Of a stretch of 15,291 nucleotides of DNA, positions 1 to 6,841 are shown one piece after another. The DNA is taken from contig JAUVKS010000018.1 of assembly GCA_030596145.1 (NCBI GenBank), positions 1-15,291 on the forward strand, in the 5' to 3' direction. Each line of letters opens with the position of its first letter. Positions within the stretch are counted from its first letter, which is position 1. The position numbers and the translations under genes were made by a program. This DNA is from Pseudomonadota bacterium. Its GTDB lineage: Bacteria; Desulfobacterota; Syntrophia; Syntrophales; JADFWA01. Below the pieces are notes generated by a model. It was not told the origin of the DNA. It did not search any database and saw nothing but the letters and a program-made list of their open reading frames with translations.

Positions 1-241
1 TCTGAATCGTTTCCTTGTATTCAAATCCCGGTTCCCGCAGATGGGTGTGCATGTCAATCAGTCCCGGCACCACGATTTTGCCCCCAAGATCGAGTATCTT
101 CAAGGCTGAATCGCCTTTCGCGTTTTTGTAAATATCTTTACCGATTTGTGCAATTTGACCTTTTTCTATCAGGAGATCCATCTCTTCATCTATATTCTGT
201 GAAGGGTCGACAATCCTTCCCCCTTTGAGTAAGATATTCAT
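1..241 (-). CDS. pyrC: Dihydroorotase, N-terminal 80 residues (partial)
   Basis: Dihydroorotase closes carbamoyl-aspartate to dihydroorotate, the third step of pyrimidine synthesis, in the cytoplasm. The visible part begins MNILLKGGRIVDPSQNIDEE and contains PGLIDMHTHLREPG, the amidohydrolase signature whose HTH pair holds a catalytic metal; the DMHTHLREPG form is typical of class I (PyrC/allantoinase type) enzymes. The gene runs off the left edge, so the remaining metal ligands are not visible. The ATG at 239-241 is preceded by an AGGAGG at 248-253 with ideal spacing. It is the third gene after pyrR and pyrB, but 152 bp of mobile-like repeat separates it from pyrB. Family is clear from the motif; activity cannot be judged from the fragment. 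Confidence 0.93.
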   Translation of the reverse strand, partial: MNILLKGGRIVDPSQNIDEEMDLLIEKGQIAQIGKDIYKNAKGDSALKILDLGGKIVVPGLIDMHTHLREPGFEYKETIQ

Positions 242-253
242 TATTCACCTCCT

Positions 254-395
254 GAGGCTCTTGCAAAACGCCCCCTTTTGCTCAATCTCTGCGTTGCGCT
301 CAATTTGTAATCCTCACAATACCCTGTGTATTTCTGCGGTTAAAAATTTCGCGCGCCTTGACCTTGAATAAAATTGAACGTTTTGCAAAGGTCTC
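254..395. repeat. Quasi-palindromic MITE-like element between pyrB and pyrC
   Basis: The ends are imperfect inverted repeats: GAGGCTCTTGCAAAACG at 254-270 and CGTTTTGCAAAGGTCTC at 379-395. Further pairing continues inward (GCGC plus an A/T-rich arm on both sides, around 297-313 and 341-357), with an AATAC/GTATT-like centre, so the whole 142 bp can fold into one long imperfect hairpin. It contains no reading frame of note. From memory, very similar sequences are common between genes in deltaproteobacterial genomes; I could not check this. The outer bases of the right repeat include two bases of the pyrB stop codon. It may act as a mobile relic and, when transcribed, as an RNA hairpin between pyrB and pyrC. 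Confidence 0.7.
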
Positions 396-1308
396 ATCCT
401 GTCAGCAGATAGAGTAATGCCATTCTTATCGCGACCCCGTTGGTTACCTGGTCGAGAATTATCGAGTGGGAACCGTCGGCGATATCGGGAGCGATTTCCA
501 CCCCCCTGTTGATGGGTCCCGGATGCATGACGAGGACATCATCCTTTGCCAGTGTTATATTCCGGGCATTAAGACAGTAATAATTGGAGTATTCCCGGAG
601 TGAGGGGAATATGTTATTTTCCTGCCTTTCGAGCTGAATTCTCAATACCATGATTATATCTACGTCTTTTATTGCTTCTTCCAGGTGATAGCAGACCCTT
701 ACCCCCAGTTTGTCAATGTCCCGCGGCATCATCGTAGCTGGTCCGGCCACCGTTACATTTGCCCCCATTTTGGTGAGTCCATAGATGTTGGACCGGGCTA
801 CCCTGCTGTGGGCGATGTCACCAACTATTGCCACCTTGAGACCCTCGATCTTTCCCTTCTTTTCCCTGATGGTCATCATGTCCAGCAGGGCCTGCGTGGG
901 ATGTTCATGAGCCCCGTCTCCCGCATTGATTATAGACTGTTTAATCAGCCCGGACAGTATGTGTGGCGCTCCCGCGGCGCTGTGCCTCATTATAATAATG
1001 TCGGGATTCATGGCCTCCAGGTTCATGGCAGTATCGATGAGGGTTTCTCCCTTTACCACACTGCTTGTAGATGCAGATATATTGACGGCATCCGCACTCA
1101 GTCTTTTTGCCGCGATTTCAAAGGATGTTCTTGTTCTGGTGCTTGGTTCGTAAAAGAGATTGATAACGGTCTTCCCCCTGAGGGTGGGAACTTTTTTGAT
1201 ATCTCTTGTTGAGATTTCTATGAAAGATTCTGCCGTGTCAAGGATAAGATTTATCTCATCTACGGAAAGCTCCTTGATACCCAGAATGTCTTTTCTTGCT
1301 AATTTCAT
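394..1308 (-). CDS. pyrB: Aspartate carbamoyltransferase, catalytic subunit
   Basis: PyrB joins carbamoyl phosphate to aspartate, the committed step of pyrimidine synthesis. At 304 residues it has the normal length of the catalytic chain. Family motifs are in order: FYEPSTRTRTSFE (residues 52-64, carbamoyl-phosphate loop), KGE (86-88, the lysine loop reaching the neighbouring active site), HEHPTQALLD (135-143) and MHPGPINRGVE (261-271). The ATG at 1306-1308 follows a GAGG (1316-1319), 14 nt after the pyrR stop, so the two are co-transcribed. No regulatory chain (pyrI) is visible; control is better explained by the PyrR leader upstream of pyrR. The TGA at 394-396 shares two bases with the terminal repeat of the element at 254-395, yet the protein end (LLYLLTG) looks normal. 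Confidence 0.97.
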   Translation of the reverse strand: MKLARKDILGIKELSVDEINLILDTAESFIEISTRDIKKVPTLRGKTVINLFYEPSTRTRTSFEIAAKRLSADAVNISASTSSVVKGETLIDTAMNLEAMNPDIIIMRHSAAGAPHILSGLIKQSIINAGDGAHEHPTQALLDMMTIREKKGKIEGLKVAIVGDIAHSRVARSNIYGLTKMGANVTVAGPATMMPRDIDKLGVRVCYHLEEAIKDVDIIMVLRIQLERQENNIFPSLREYSNYYCLNARNITLAKDDVLVMHPGPINRGVEIAPDIADGSHSIILDQVTNGVAIRMALLYLLTG

Positions 1309-1322
1309 ATCTTAACCTCGGA

Positions 1323-1859
1323 TTATTCATCTTCAATGACTACTTCGTCTCTTTCATTTGCTTCTGTGAGATTTACGCTGACCTCTTCCCACAGGGAGGA
1401 AGGCAGGTTTTTGCCGACAAAATCCGCCCTGATGGGAAGTTCACGGTGTCCCCTGTCGATAAGGACGGCGAGCTGGATGAGTTTCGGCCTGCCGAAGTCT
1501 ATGAGGGCATCCATGGCTGCCCGTATTGTCCTTCCGGTAAATAGTACATCATCGACGAGAACAACTTTTTTGTTATTCAGTGAAAATGGTATGTCTGTTT
1601 TTCCAAGCTGCGGTTTTCTGTTGGTGGTCAGCAGATCATCGCGGTACAGAGTAATGTCTAAAATGCCGACGGGGACATCAGCCTCTTCAATCCTGAGGAT
1701 CTTTTCGCGGAGTTTTTCCGCAAGGGATACCCCACCTGCTCTGATCCCCACCAGCACCAGGTCCTCGACTCCTTTATTCCTTTCCAGTATTTCATAGGCG
1801 ATTCTTGTTATGGACCTGTCAATCCCGTCCGCATCCAGGACCACCTTCCCTGTTTTCAT
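1323..1859 (-). CDS. pyrR: PyrR, RNA-binding attenuator of the pyr operon / uracil phosphoribosyltransferase
   Basis: PyrR binds pyr leader RNA in response to UMP/UTP and promotes termination; many members also make UMP from uracil and PRPP. This 178-residue protein has the usual length. It shows the type I phosphoribosyltransferase PRPP loop VVLVDDVLFTGRT (99-111), an early GIRAGG loop (38-43) and the family stretch RGHRELPIRADFVGKNLPSS. The ATG at 1857-1859 has a GGGGG (1868-1872) eight bases upstream. It leads the operon pyrR-pyrB-pyrC, and a matching PyrR-binding hairpin and terminator lie in its own leader (1883-1976). That supports an RNA-binding role here and autoregulation; whether it also has phosphoribosyltransferase activity is not shown by the sequence. 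Confidence 0.95.
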   Translation of the reverse strand: MKTGKVVLDADGIDRSITRIAYEILERNKGVEDLVLVGIRAGGVSLAEKLREKILRIEEADVPVGILDITLYRDDLLTTNRKPQLGKTDIPFSLNNKKVVLVDDVLFTGRTIRAAMDALIDFGRPKLIQLAVLIDRGHRELPIRADFVGKNLPSSLWEEVSVNLTEANERDEVVIEDE

Positions 1860-1935
1860 CCTTCATTCCCCCTTGTTGCCACAAAAAAACCTCCCCATAA
1901 AAATGAGAAGGTTTTTTTGAATTGACGTTCATCAT
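1819..1935 (-). CDS. Putative 38-codon leader peptide running through the pyr terminator
   Basis: An ATG at 1933-1935 (followed by a second ATG) sits 5 bases after a strong AAGGAG (1941-1946). The frame reads through the whole terminator hairpin, then runs out of frame over the first 41 bases of pyrR to a TGA at 1819-1821. The peptide starts MMNVNSKKPSHFYGEVFLWQ and matches nothing I recognise. Its Shine-Dalgarno site is one strand of the PyrR-binding stem, so PyrR binding would hide it. Ribosomes on this frame would disrupt the terminator. It may equally be chance. The start signal is visible; translation and a regulatory role are inference. Confidence 0.35.
   Translation of the reverse strand: MMNVNSKKPSHFYGEVFLWQQGGMKDENREGGPGCGRD
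1883..1918 (-). terminator. Intrinsic terminator / attenuator in the pyrR leader
   Basis: On the transcribed strand, arm AAAAAAACCTTCTCAT (1903-1918) pairs with ATGGGGAGGTTTTTTT (1883-1898) around a 4-base loop. This gives 16 pairs, two of them G-U, ending in seven T residues. It lies downstream of the predicted promoter and PyrR site and 23 bases before the pyrR ATG, which is where a pyr attenuator terminator belongs. The A-rich first arm means it could also stop transcription coming from the left. I did not find a convincing competing antiterminator by eye. Confidence 0.75.
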
Positions 1936-1941
1936 ATGTGC

Positions 1942-1976
1942 TCCTTTTTTAATCTCTCCGGACTAACTTAAAAGGA
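1942..1976 (-). promoter_or_regulatory. PyrR-binding RNA hairpin (anti-antiterminator)
   Basis: The transcript contains AGUCCGGAGAGAUU (1951-1964). This matches the PyrR-binding consensus ARUCCNGNGAGGYU, recalled from Bacillus, at 13 of 14 positions (A in place of the last G). It is enclosed by a 7-bp stem, UCCUUUU (1970-1976) with AAAAGGA (1942-1948). The motif is upstream of a terminator and of pyrR itself. By the known mechanism, PyrR with bound UMP stabilises this hairpin and favours termination, lowering pyrR-pyrB-pyrC expression when pyrimidines are plentiful. The 3' stem strand overlaps the Shine-Dalgarno of the leader frame at 1819-1935. Confidence 0.78.
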
Positions 1977-2040
1977 TATTTTTCAGGACGCTGAGTCTTT
2001 ACACGAGTATTTGCTCCAGTTGCTTGGTTTCTCCTGCGAA

Positions 2041-2069
2041 GATATACCAGTGTTTATATTTGTCGTCAA
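2041..2069 (-). promoter_or_regulatory. Predicted sigma-70 promoter of the pyr operon
   Basis: On the minus strand TTGACG (2064-2069) is followed after exactly 17 bases by TATATC (2041-2046). The -35 box matches 5 of 6 and the -10 box 4 of 6. It lies between the lepB stop and the PyrR-binding hairpin, so a transcript starting near 2034 would carry about 175 nt of leader before pyrR. The position supports it more than the -10 match does. Confidence 0.5.
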
Positions 2070-2075
2070 GTTGTT

Positions 2076-2687
2076 TTAACGAAGAATATTAGCAAGTCTG
2101 TTCCACCTGACACTGTGATCGTTGCCGTTCCATGACCAGTATATGATAAAGGCCTTACCCATGACGTCTTTTAGTTTTACAAAACCCCAGAACCTGCCAT
2201 CATAACTGTGGTCTCTGTTATCTCCCATGACGAATATGTTTCCCTTGGGGACCTTTACAGGCCCGAAATTGTCGCGGGGCTGAATCGATGAAGGGAGTAT
2301 TAAATTGTCTGTGTAGACCCCATATTTATCGTTATAGGGTGAGCCGTTAAGAAATATCTTTTTGTTCTTTATTTCTATCACGTCTCCGCCAACACCGATG
2401 ACCCTCTTTATGAAGTCCTTTGTTCGGTCAAGTGGATATATGAAAACCACTATATCTCCCCGTTCCGGTTCGCTTATCGGAATCAGGGTTTTTCTCATGT
2501 AGGGTATCTTTATTCCGTAAATAAACTTATTAACCAGAAGATGGTCGCCAATCTGAAGGGTAGGCTTCATGGAACCGGAGGGTATCTTGAAGGCCTGTAC
2601 CACAAAGGTTCGAATAAAAAGCGCTATAAGTATAGCGATTATTATAGCCTCGACATATTCTTTGATTTTTGATTTATTCTTACTCAT
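2076..2687 (-). CDS. lepB: Signal peptidase I
   Basis: LepB cuts signal peptides from exported proteins at the outer face of the inner membrane with a Ser-Lys dyad. The 203-residue protein has one N-terminal membrane span (about 12-33), then the family boxes in order: IPSGSMKPTLQIGDHLLVNK with the nucleophile Ser39, RGDIVVF (76-82), FIKRVIGVGGD with the general base Lys94, and GDNRDHSYDGRFWGFV. The short single-span form is the common one outside enterobacteria. It starts 13 nt after secF with no clear Shine-Dalgarno of its own; the purine run at the end of secF may serve. Its link to secD-secF makes an export operon. The pyr promoter follows directly after its stop codon. Confidence 0.96.
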   Translation of the reverse strand: MSKNKSKIKEYVEAIIIAILIALFIRTFVVQAFKIPSGSMKPTLQIGDHLLVNKFIYGIKIPYMRKTLIPISEPERGDIVVFIYPLDRTKDFIKRVIGVGGDVIEIKNKKIFLNGSPYNDKYGVYTDNLILPSSIQPRDNFGPVKVPKGNIFVMGDNRDHSYDGRFWGFVKLKDVMGKAFIIYWSWNGNDHSVRWNRLANILR

Positions 2688-2700
2688 GGTTTTGTTTCGC

Positions 2701-3621
2701 TCATTTCCCCCTCTTTCTTTTTGAAGGCTTGAAAGTTTCCCAGATCAGGATTGTGGGACTGGCAATGAATACGGATGAGTAGGTTCCGACAAGTATTCCC
2801 ACGAGTAGGGCGAAGGCGAAGTCATGGATGACCGCTCCACCAAGGAAGAACAGGGCAAGGACAACAAGGAGTGTGGTTCCCGAAGTAAGGAAGGTCCTGC
2901 TCAATACTTGATTGATACTCGAATTTATAACCTCTTGAAGACTCTGTTTCCTGCTTTTCCTTACATTTTCCCTTATCCTGTCAAAAACGACAATGGTATC
3001 ATTTAAGGAATAACCTATTATGGTTAACAGCGCCGCAATGATAGGAAGGGTAAATTCCTTGTCTAAAAGGGAGAAGACCCCAACGGTAATGATGACGTCA
3101 TGTGTAAGGGCGATGATCGCCCCGATAGCGTAACGGAATTCAAACCTCCATGTAATGTAGATGAGGATACCTATCAATGCAATAAACATGGCCTTTATGC
3201 CCTTTTGCCTCAGATCTTTCCCGACCTTTGGCCCCACAATTTCTACCCTTCTTACATCAAAGCTGTCTTTGCCGTATGTGGCGGTCAAGGCCTCCTCGAT
3301 TTCTCCGGAGAGCCCTTTGAGATCGGAGGTGGACTTTTCGGTCCTTATGAGGAACTCATTGTTATCTTTGTAGCCAAATTGTTGGATTGTGCTTCCTTCA
3401 AGATTTATCTTCTCCAAACCGGATCTTATCTCGTTGACTGTTGTATCTTCTTGAAATTGAATCTGTACTAAGGTTCCGCCCGCGAAATCAATGCCGAATC
3501 TGGGGCCTCCGTGCAGTATCAAAGATAGTATACTTACAATTATCATGGCCAGAGAGCAAATTGCGGCGACCTTCATTCTGCCGACGATATTGATATTAAT
3601 TCCAGGTTTTATAAGTTCCAT
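2701..3621 (-). CDS. secF: Protein-export membrane protein SecF
   Basis: SecF pairs with SecD to form a proton-driven membrane complex that helps SecYEG finish translocation. The protein is 306 residues, the normal length. It has a first membrane span at about 16-36, the periplasmic motif GIDFAGGTLVQIQF, a periplasmic domain, then five C-terminal spans that include the family motif DTIVVFDRIREN. The basic tail (KPSKRKRGK) is cytoplasmic. Its ATG is 3 nt after the secD stop, and only a distant AGAGG is seen upstream, so translation is probably coupled to secD. It stays a separate gene here, not fused to secD as in some bacteria. Confidence 0.97.
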   Translation of the reverse strand: MELIKPGININIVGRMKVAAICSLAMIIVSILSLILHGGPRFGIDFAGGTLVQIQFQEDTTVNEIRSGLEKINLEGSTIQQFGYKDNNEFLIRTEKSTSDLKGLSGEIEEALTATYGKDSFDVRRVEIVGPKVGKDLRQKGIKAMFIALIGILIYITWRFEFRYAIGAIIALTHDVIITVGVFSLLDKEFTLPIIAALLTIIGYSLNDTIVVFDRIRENVRKSRKQSLQEVINSSINQVLSRTFLTSGTTLLVVLALFFLGGAVIHDFAFALLVGILVGTYSSVFIASPTILIWETFKPSKRKRGK

Positions 3622-3624
3622 AAT

Positions 3625-5211
3625 CTATATACTCAACCTCTTGATCTTTCTATTCCATATAAAATAGTCGTAGATAATCCTGGTTACAAAGATTGCGGTA
3701 AACATACTGGCAATTATACCGATACTTAGAGTTACTGCGAATCCTTTTACCGGTCCCGTTCCGAATTGAAACAGCACCACAGCTGCTATCAGTGTCGTGA
3801 TATTTGCGTCTATAATTGTTAGAAAGGCCTTGGAGTATCCTCCCGCAACTGCAGCCCTTGGCGTTTTCCCCAGGCGCAACTCTTCCCGAATCCTCTCAAG
3901 GATGAGAACATTAGCATCCACGGCCATGCCTATCACGAGAACGATTCCGGCAATTCCTGGGAGGGTCAATGTCGCCTGAAAAGCTGCCAATGCACCCATG
4001 ATAATAATAATGTTCAGGATAAGGGCAATATCGGCGATAGTACCGGAGAACCTGTAGTAGATAATCATAAATAAAATAACAAGTATGCCACCGATAATGA
4101 TAGACAATATTCCCTTATCAATGGAGTCTTGTCCCAGAGAAGGTCCTACCGTTCTTTCTTCAAGTATCCTGACCGGAGCCGGAAGTGCACCTGCACGCAG
4201 GACAATGGCCAGATCATGTGCTTCTTCCATGGTGAAGGTTCCTGATATCTGTGCATTACCGCCGGAGATTCTTTCCTGTATAACAGGAGCGGAGTGTACA
4301 ATTCCATCCAGGACTATGGCCAGGCGTTTTTTTACATTTTCTGCAGTTATCCTGTCGAAGTCTTTTGCACCCTGTGAATTGAATTTCAGTGCAACATAAG
4401 GCTCATTAAACCGATCGCTGATCTTTACCCTGGCATCCTCGAGAGATCCTCCAGTAAGGAGGGTTTTATCCTTCACCAGATAGGGTATCTTTGTTCGGTG
4501 TCCTGTTTCTCTGTTGACCCTGTAACCGTAGGCTATATAGCTTTCCGGAGGGATATTGCCTTTGAGGGCGTTGTCTAAACTGTGTTCTTCGTCCAACAGT
4601 TTGAATTCTAAAAGAGCGGTCTTCCCGATGAGCTTCTTGGCCCTTACAGAATCCTTTATTCCCGGAAGCTGGATAAGGATTCGAGCATCACTCTGGGGGA
4701 TTATCTCAGGTTCGGAAACACCAAACTGATCTACTCTGTTCCGGATGGTTTCGAGGCTCTGTTCTACGGCAAACTTCTTTATATAATTGGCCTGTTTCTC
4801 CCTTATCTTGAGGAGAACCTTCTCCCTTCCGTCAACCATTTCCGTAAACTTTATTTCAAGATCGGGATAGTTGTCTTCCAGAATTTCTCCAAAGGCGTCC
4901 CTGTCCTCCCTGGTCGGGAATTCTATGGATATTATGGTGCCATCTATCCGTTTTAAGTGTCTAAACCGCACCCTCTTGTCCATAAGGGTTTCCTTCAGGT
5001 CGTTTGAAAGCCTCTCAACAGTACTTTCCACAGCCTTTTCAGTATCTACCTCCAGAACCAGGTGCATGCCCCCCTGAAGATCAAGGCCCAGATTAATCTT
5101 TTTTTCCGGGAGGAAGGGAATATCCGGTATCACGGAAGGTATTATATAAAATAATGCAACGAGGCTGACAAGTAACGCGATTATGGCTCTCGTCTTGATA
5201 TTCTGAAACAT
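3625..5211 (-). CDS. secD: Protein translocase subunit SecD
   Basis: SecD works with SecF and YajC at the Sec translocon, pulling substrate on the periplasmic side using the proton gradient. Visible features are a first span (about 9-27), the INLGLDLQGGMHLVLEVD motif (39-56), a large periplasmic region and the C-terminal membrane block with GMAVDANVLILERIREE, a SecD hallmark. I place the start at the ATG 5209-5211 (528 residues), which has an AGAGG 7 bases upstream and gives the usual short cytoplasmic N-terminus. The open frame extends to 5280, but those 23 extra codons are encoded by repeat sequence and have no good ribosome site. The gene is followed by secF after 3 nt. Confidence 0.96.
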   Translation of the reverse strand: MFQNIKTRAIIALLVSLVALFYIIPSVIPDIPFLPEKKINLGLDLQGGMHLVLEVDTEKAVESTVERLSNDLKETLMDKRVRFRHLKRIDGTIISIEFPTREDRDAFGEILEDNYPDLEIKFTEMVDGREKVLLKIREKQANYIKKFAVEQSLETIRNRVDQFGVSEPEIIPQSDARILIQLPGIKDSVRAKKLIGKTALLEFKLLDEEHSLDNALKGNIPPESYIAYGYRVNRETGHRTKIPYLVKDKTLLTGGSLEDARVKISDRFNEPYVALKFNSQGAKDFDRITAENVKKRLAIVLDGIVHSAPVIQERISGGNAQISGTFTMEEAHDLAIVLRAGALPAPVRILEERTVGPSLGQDSIDKGILSIIIGGILVILFMIIYYRFSGTIADIALILNIIIIMGALAAFQATLTLPGIAGIVLVIGMAVDANVLILERIREELRLGKTPRAAVAGGYSKAFLTIIDANITTLIAAVVLFQFGTGPVKGFAVTLSIGIIASMFTAIFVTRIIYDYFIWNRKIKRLSI

Positions 5212-5250
5212 TCTGTACCTCTTTAATGAAATCGTGCCAGTGCCAGAATA

Positions 5251-5360
5251 CCCCGCGTTGTGCACGGGGATGAATGGCATCCTTATTATTCCCTCTCCCC
5301 TGGGACACAGTCTCTTAAGGGGGAGGAGACCATTTTAGATGCCCCGCCTTGTAGGCGGGG
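5251..5360. repeat. Pair of related G/C hairpins upstream of secD (IS200/IS605-end-like)
   Basis: CCCCGCG-TTGTG-CACGGGG (5251-5269) and CCCCGCC-TTGTA-GGCGGGG (5342-5360) have the same size and loop core in the same orientation, about 90 bp apart. The second is a perfect 7-bp stem; the first has one internal mismatch. Between them a weaker C-rich/G-rich arm pair (about 5289-5326) is also seen. Subterminal hairpins of this type are typical of IS200/IS605 ends and their transposase-less derivatives, but no transposase is present. The block fills most of the yajC-secD gap (5212-5364). Confidence 0.55.
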
Positions 5361-5364
5361 AGAT

Positions 5365-5688
5365 TCACTCTGCTGTCTGTTGAATGATAGTCCCTATATT
5401 GCCTCTTGAGACCTTTACTCTCACTTTATCAGATATCTCAAGTGTTACGATGTTCTCTGTGAGACCCGTTATTTTTCCATGCAGCCCTCCTGTGGTTATA
5501 ACCATGTCTCCATGTTTGAGGTTCTCAATCATTTTCCTTAGATCTTTTTGTTTTTTCTGCTGAGGCCTGATAAGCATAAAATAAAAGATGGCAAAAATGA
5601 CTACCATCATAATGATAAAGTGGAAGTCTCCTCCACCTTTAGCTCCACCGCCTCCGGCCTGCCCCATTGCATAAGCTAAATTAAACAA
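5365..5688 (-). CDS. yajC: Sec translocon accessory protein YajC (TTG start)
   Basis: YajC is a small single-span membrane protein that associates with SecD-SecF. This 107-residue copy has a short glycine-rich N-terminus, one membrane span (about 22-41), the typical IRPQQKKQKDLRKMIENLK basic stretch and the conserved HGDMVITTGGLHGKITGL segment. The start codon appears to be TTG at 5686-5688: a full AAGGAGG (5697-5703) lies 7 bases upstream, while the first in-frame ATG (codon 8) is 28 bases away. The order tgt-yajC-secD-secF is widely conserved in bacteria and supports the call. Confidence 0.95.
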   Translation of the reverse strand: MFNLAYAMGQAGGGGAKGGGDFHFIIMMVVIFAIFYFMLIRPQQKKQKDLRKMIENLKHGDMVITTGGLHGKITGLTENIVTLEISDKVRVKVSRGNIGTIIQQTAE

Positions 5689-5696
5689 TTTATTTT

Positions 5697-5703
5697 CCTC
5701 CTT
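5697..5703 (-). promoter_or_regulatory. Shine-Dalgarno that fixes the yajC TTG start
   Basis: AAGGAGG on the minus strand, 7 bases before the TTG at 5686-5688. It is one of the strongest ribosome sites in the window and decides the choice of TTG over the internal ATG. Confidence 0.75.
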
Positions 5704-5710
5704 ATTTTGA

Positions 5711-5738
5711 GTTTCGAGTTCAAAGTTTCGAGTTCAAA
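5711..5738. repeat. Two tandem 14-bp units, GTTTCGAGTTCAAA
   Basis: Two exact head-to-tail copies (5711-5724 and 5725-5738), followed by a partial third start. The block overlaps the 3' end of tgt: in the tgt frame it encodes the last residues (about TLNSKL) and the TGA stop at 5720-5722. Similar loosely repeated strings at gene ends are, from memory, common in some deltaproteobacteria. Confidence 0.8.
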
Positions 5739-6823
5739 GTTTTTTTAAAAGCTTCATAATTATCGTTTCTTATGGCCTCTCTGATTCTCTCCATGAGATT
5801 CATGTAATGCCTGACATTGTGAATCGTGTTCAATATAATACCAAGGATTTCCTTTGCCATAAATAGATGTCTCAGGTACCCCCGTGAGTAGTTTTTACAT
5901 GTATAACAGTCGCATAAACTGTCAAGCGGTGAGTTATCATTTCGATAACGGGCGTTCTTTATAACAACCTTTCCGCTGTTTGTAAATAGCATTCCGTTTC
6001 TTGCATTTCTGGTGGGCATTACACAGTCAAACATGTCGATACCATACCCCACGCATTCCACAATATCCTGGGGTGTGCCAACGCCCATCAGATATCTTGG
6101 TTTATCTTCCGGAAGAAGCGGGGTGATACCCTCAACTATTTCCTGCCGCACCTCTTTTGGCTCTCCCACGCTCAATCCGCCCAGGGCGTAACCGTCAAAC
6201 CCTATCCCGGTAATTTCTTCCACCCCTCTTTTCCTCAATTCCGGATAGACTCCACCCTGTACTATTCCAAAGAGGCCCTGGTTATTGTTCCTTTTCGCAT
6301 TTTTACACCTTCTGGCCCATCTTATAGTTAAGTCCATAGACTTTTCCGTATAATCGAAATCGACAGGGTAGGGTGTGCATTCATCGAAGCACATCATAAT
6401 GTCGGAACCGAGAGTCTCCTGGATCTCTATTGCAATCTCCGGGCTTATGAAATGCTTTGAACCATCAATGTGTGATTGAAACATTACTCCTTCGTCGGTT
6501 ATTTTTCTCAGAGCTCCCAGACTGTATACCTGGAATCCGCCACTGTCGGTGAGTATAGGACGGTTCCAGTTCATGAATTTGTGCAACCCTCCCAGGTCTC
6601 TGATTATTTTGTGACCGGGTCTGAGATAGAGGTGGTATGTGTTGCTGAGGATGATTTCCGCGCCCAATTCCCTTACCCTTTCAGGAACAAGGGCTTTTAC
6701 CGTGGCCTGGGTTCCTGTCGGCATGAAGACGGGTGTGTTCACCTCACCACGCGGGGTGAGTATTTTACCCAGCCGTGCTTCGGAGCCGGCATCTTTTTTA
6801 AGTAGCTTGAATTGGTAATTCAT
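5720..6823 (-). CDS. tgt: tRNA-guanine transglycosylase
   Basis: Tgt swaps the wobble guanine of GUN-anticodon tRNAs for preQ1, the base-exchange step of queuosine synthesis. The 367-residue protein is of normal size. Visible: substrate-binding DSGGFQ with Asp93, CFDECTPYP (145-153), the nucleophile Asp266 in MFDCVMPTRNARNG, and the zinc ligands Cys304, Cys306, Cys309 with His335 at the usual spacing. I take the ATG at 6821-6823; the frame opens three codons earlier at a TTG, and neither start has a clear ribosome site. The last few residues are encoded by a 14-bp tandem repeat, so the natural C-terminus may have been changed. It is next to queA, the following pathway enzyme. Confidence 0.97.
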   Translation of the reverse strand: MNYQFKLLKKDAGSEARLGKILTPRGEVNTPVFMPTGTQATVKALVPERVRELGAEIILSNTYHLYLRPGHKIIRDLGGLHKFMNWNRPILTDSGGFQVYSLGALRKITDEGVMFQSHIDGSKHFISPEIAIEIQETLGSDIMMCFDECTPYPVDFDYTEKSMDLTIRWARRCKNAKRNNNQGLFGIVQGGVYPELRKRGVEEITGIGFDGYALGGLSVGEPKEVRQEIVEGITPLLPEDKPRYLMGVGTPQDIVECVGYGIDMFDCVMPTRNARNGMLFTNSGKVVIKNARYRNDNSPLDSLCDCYTCKNYSRGYLRHLFMAKEILGIILNTIHNVRHYMNLMERIREAIRNDNYEAFKKTLNSKL

Positions 6824-6841
6824 AATAAGCAAATTTCAAAT

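Noticed and set aside
685..1212. Plus-strand 175-codon open frame opposite pyrB
   Set aside because: It lies entirely antisense to a well-conserved pyrB, resembles no family and has no promoter or ribosome site I can see.
3100..3471. Plus-strand open frame opposite secF
   Set aside because: Antisense shadow of a clear secF gene; Cys-rich, low-sense translation with no recognisable domain.
5212..5280. 23-codon N-terminal extension of SecD
   Set aside because: Encoded by the hairpin repeat region, with poor ribosome spacing; the ATG at 5211 has AGAGG and gives the normal SecD start.
5093..5308. Minus-strand 71-codon frame overlapping the secD start
   Set aside because: Covers repeat hairpins and the secD N-terminus in another frame; no family resemblance.
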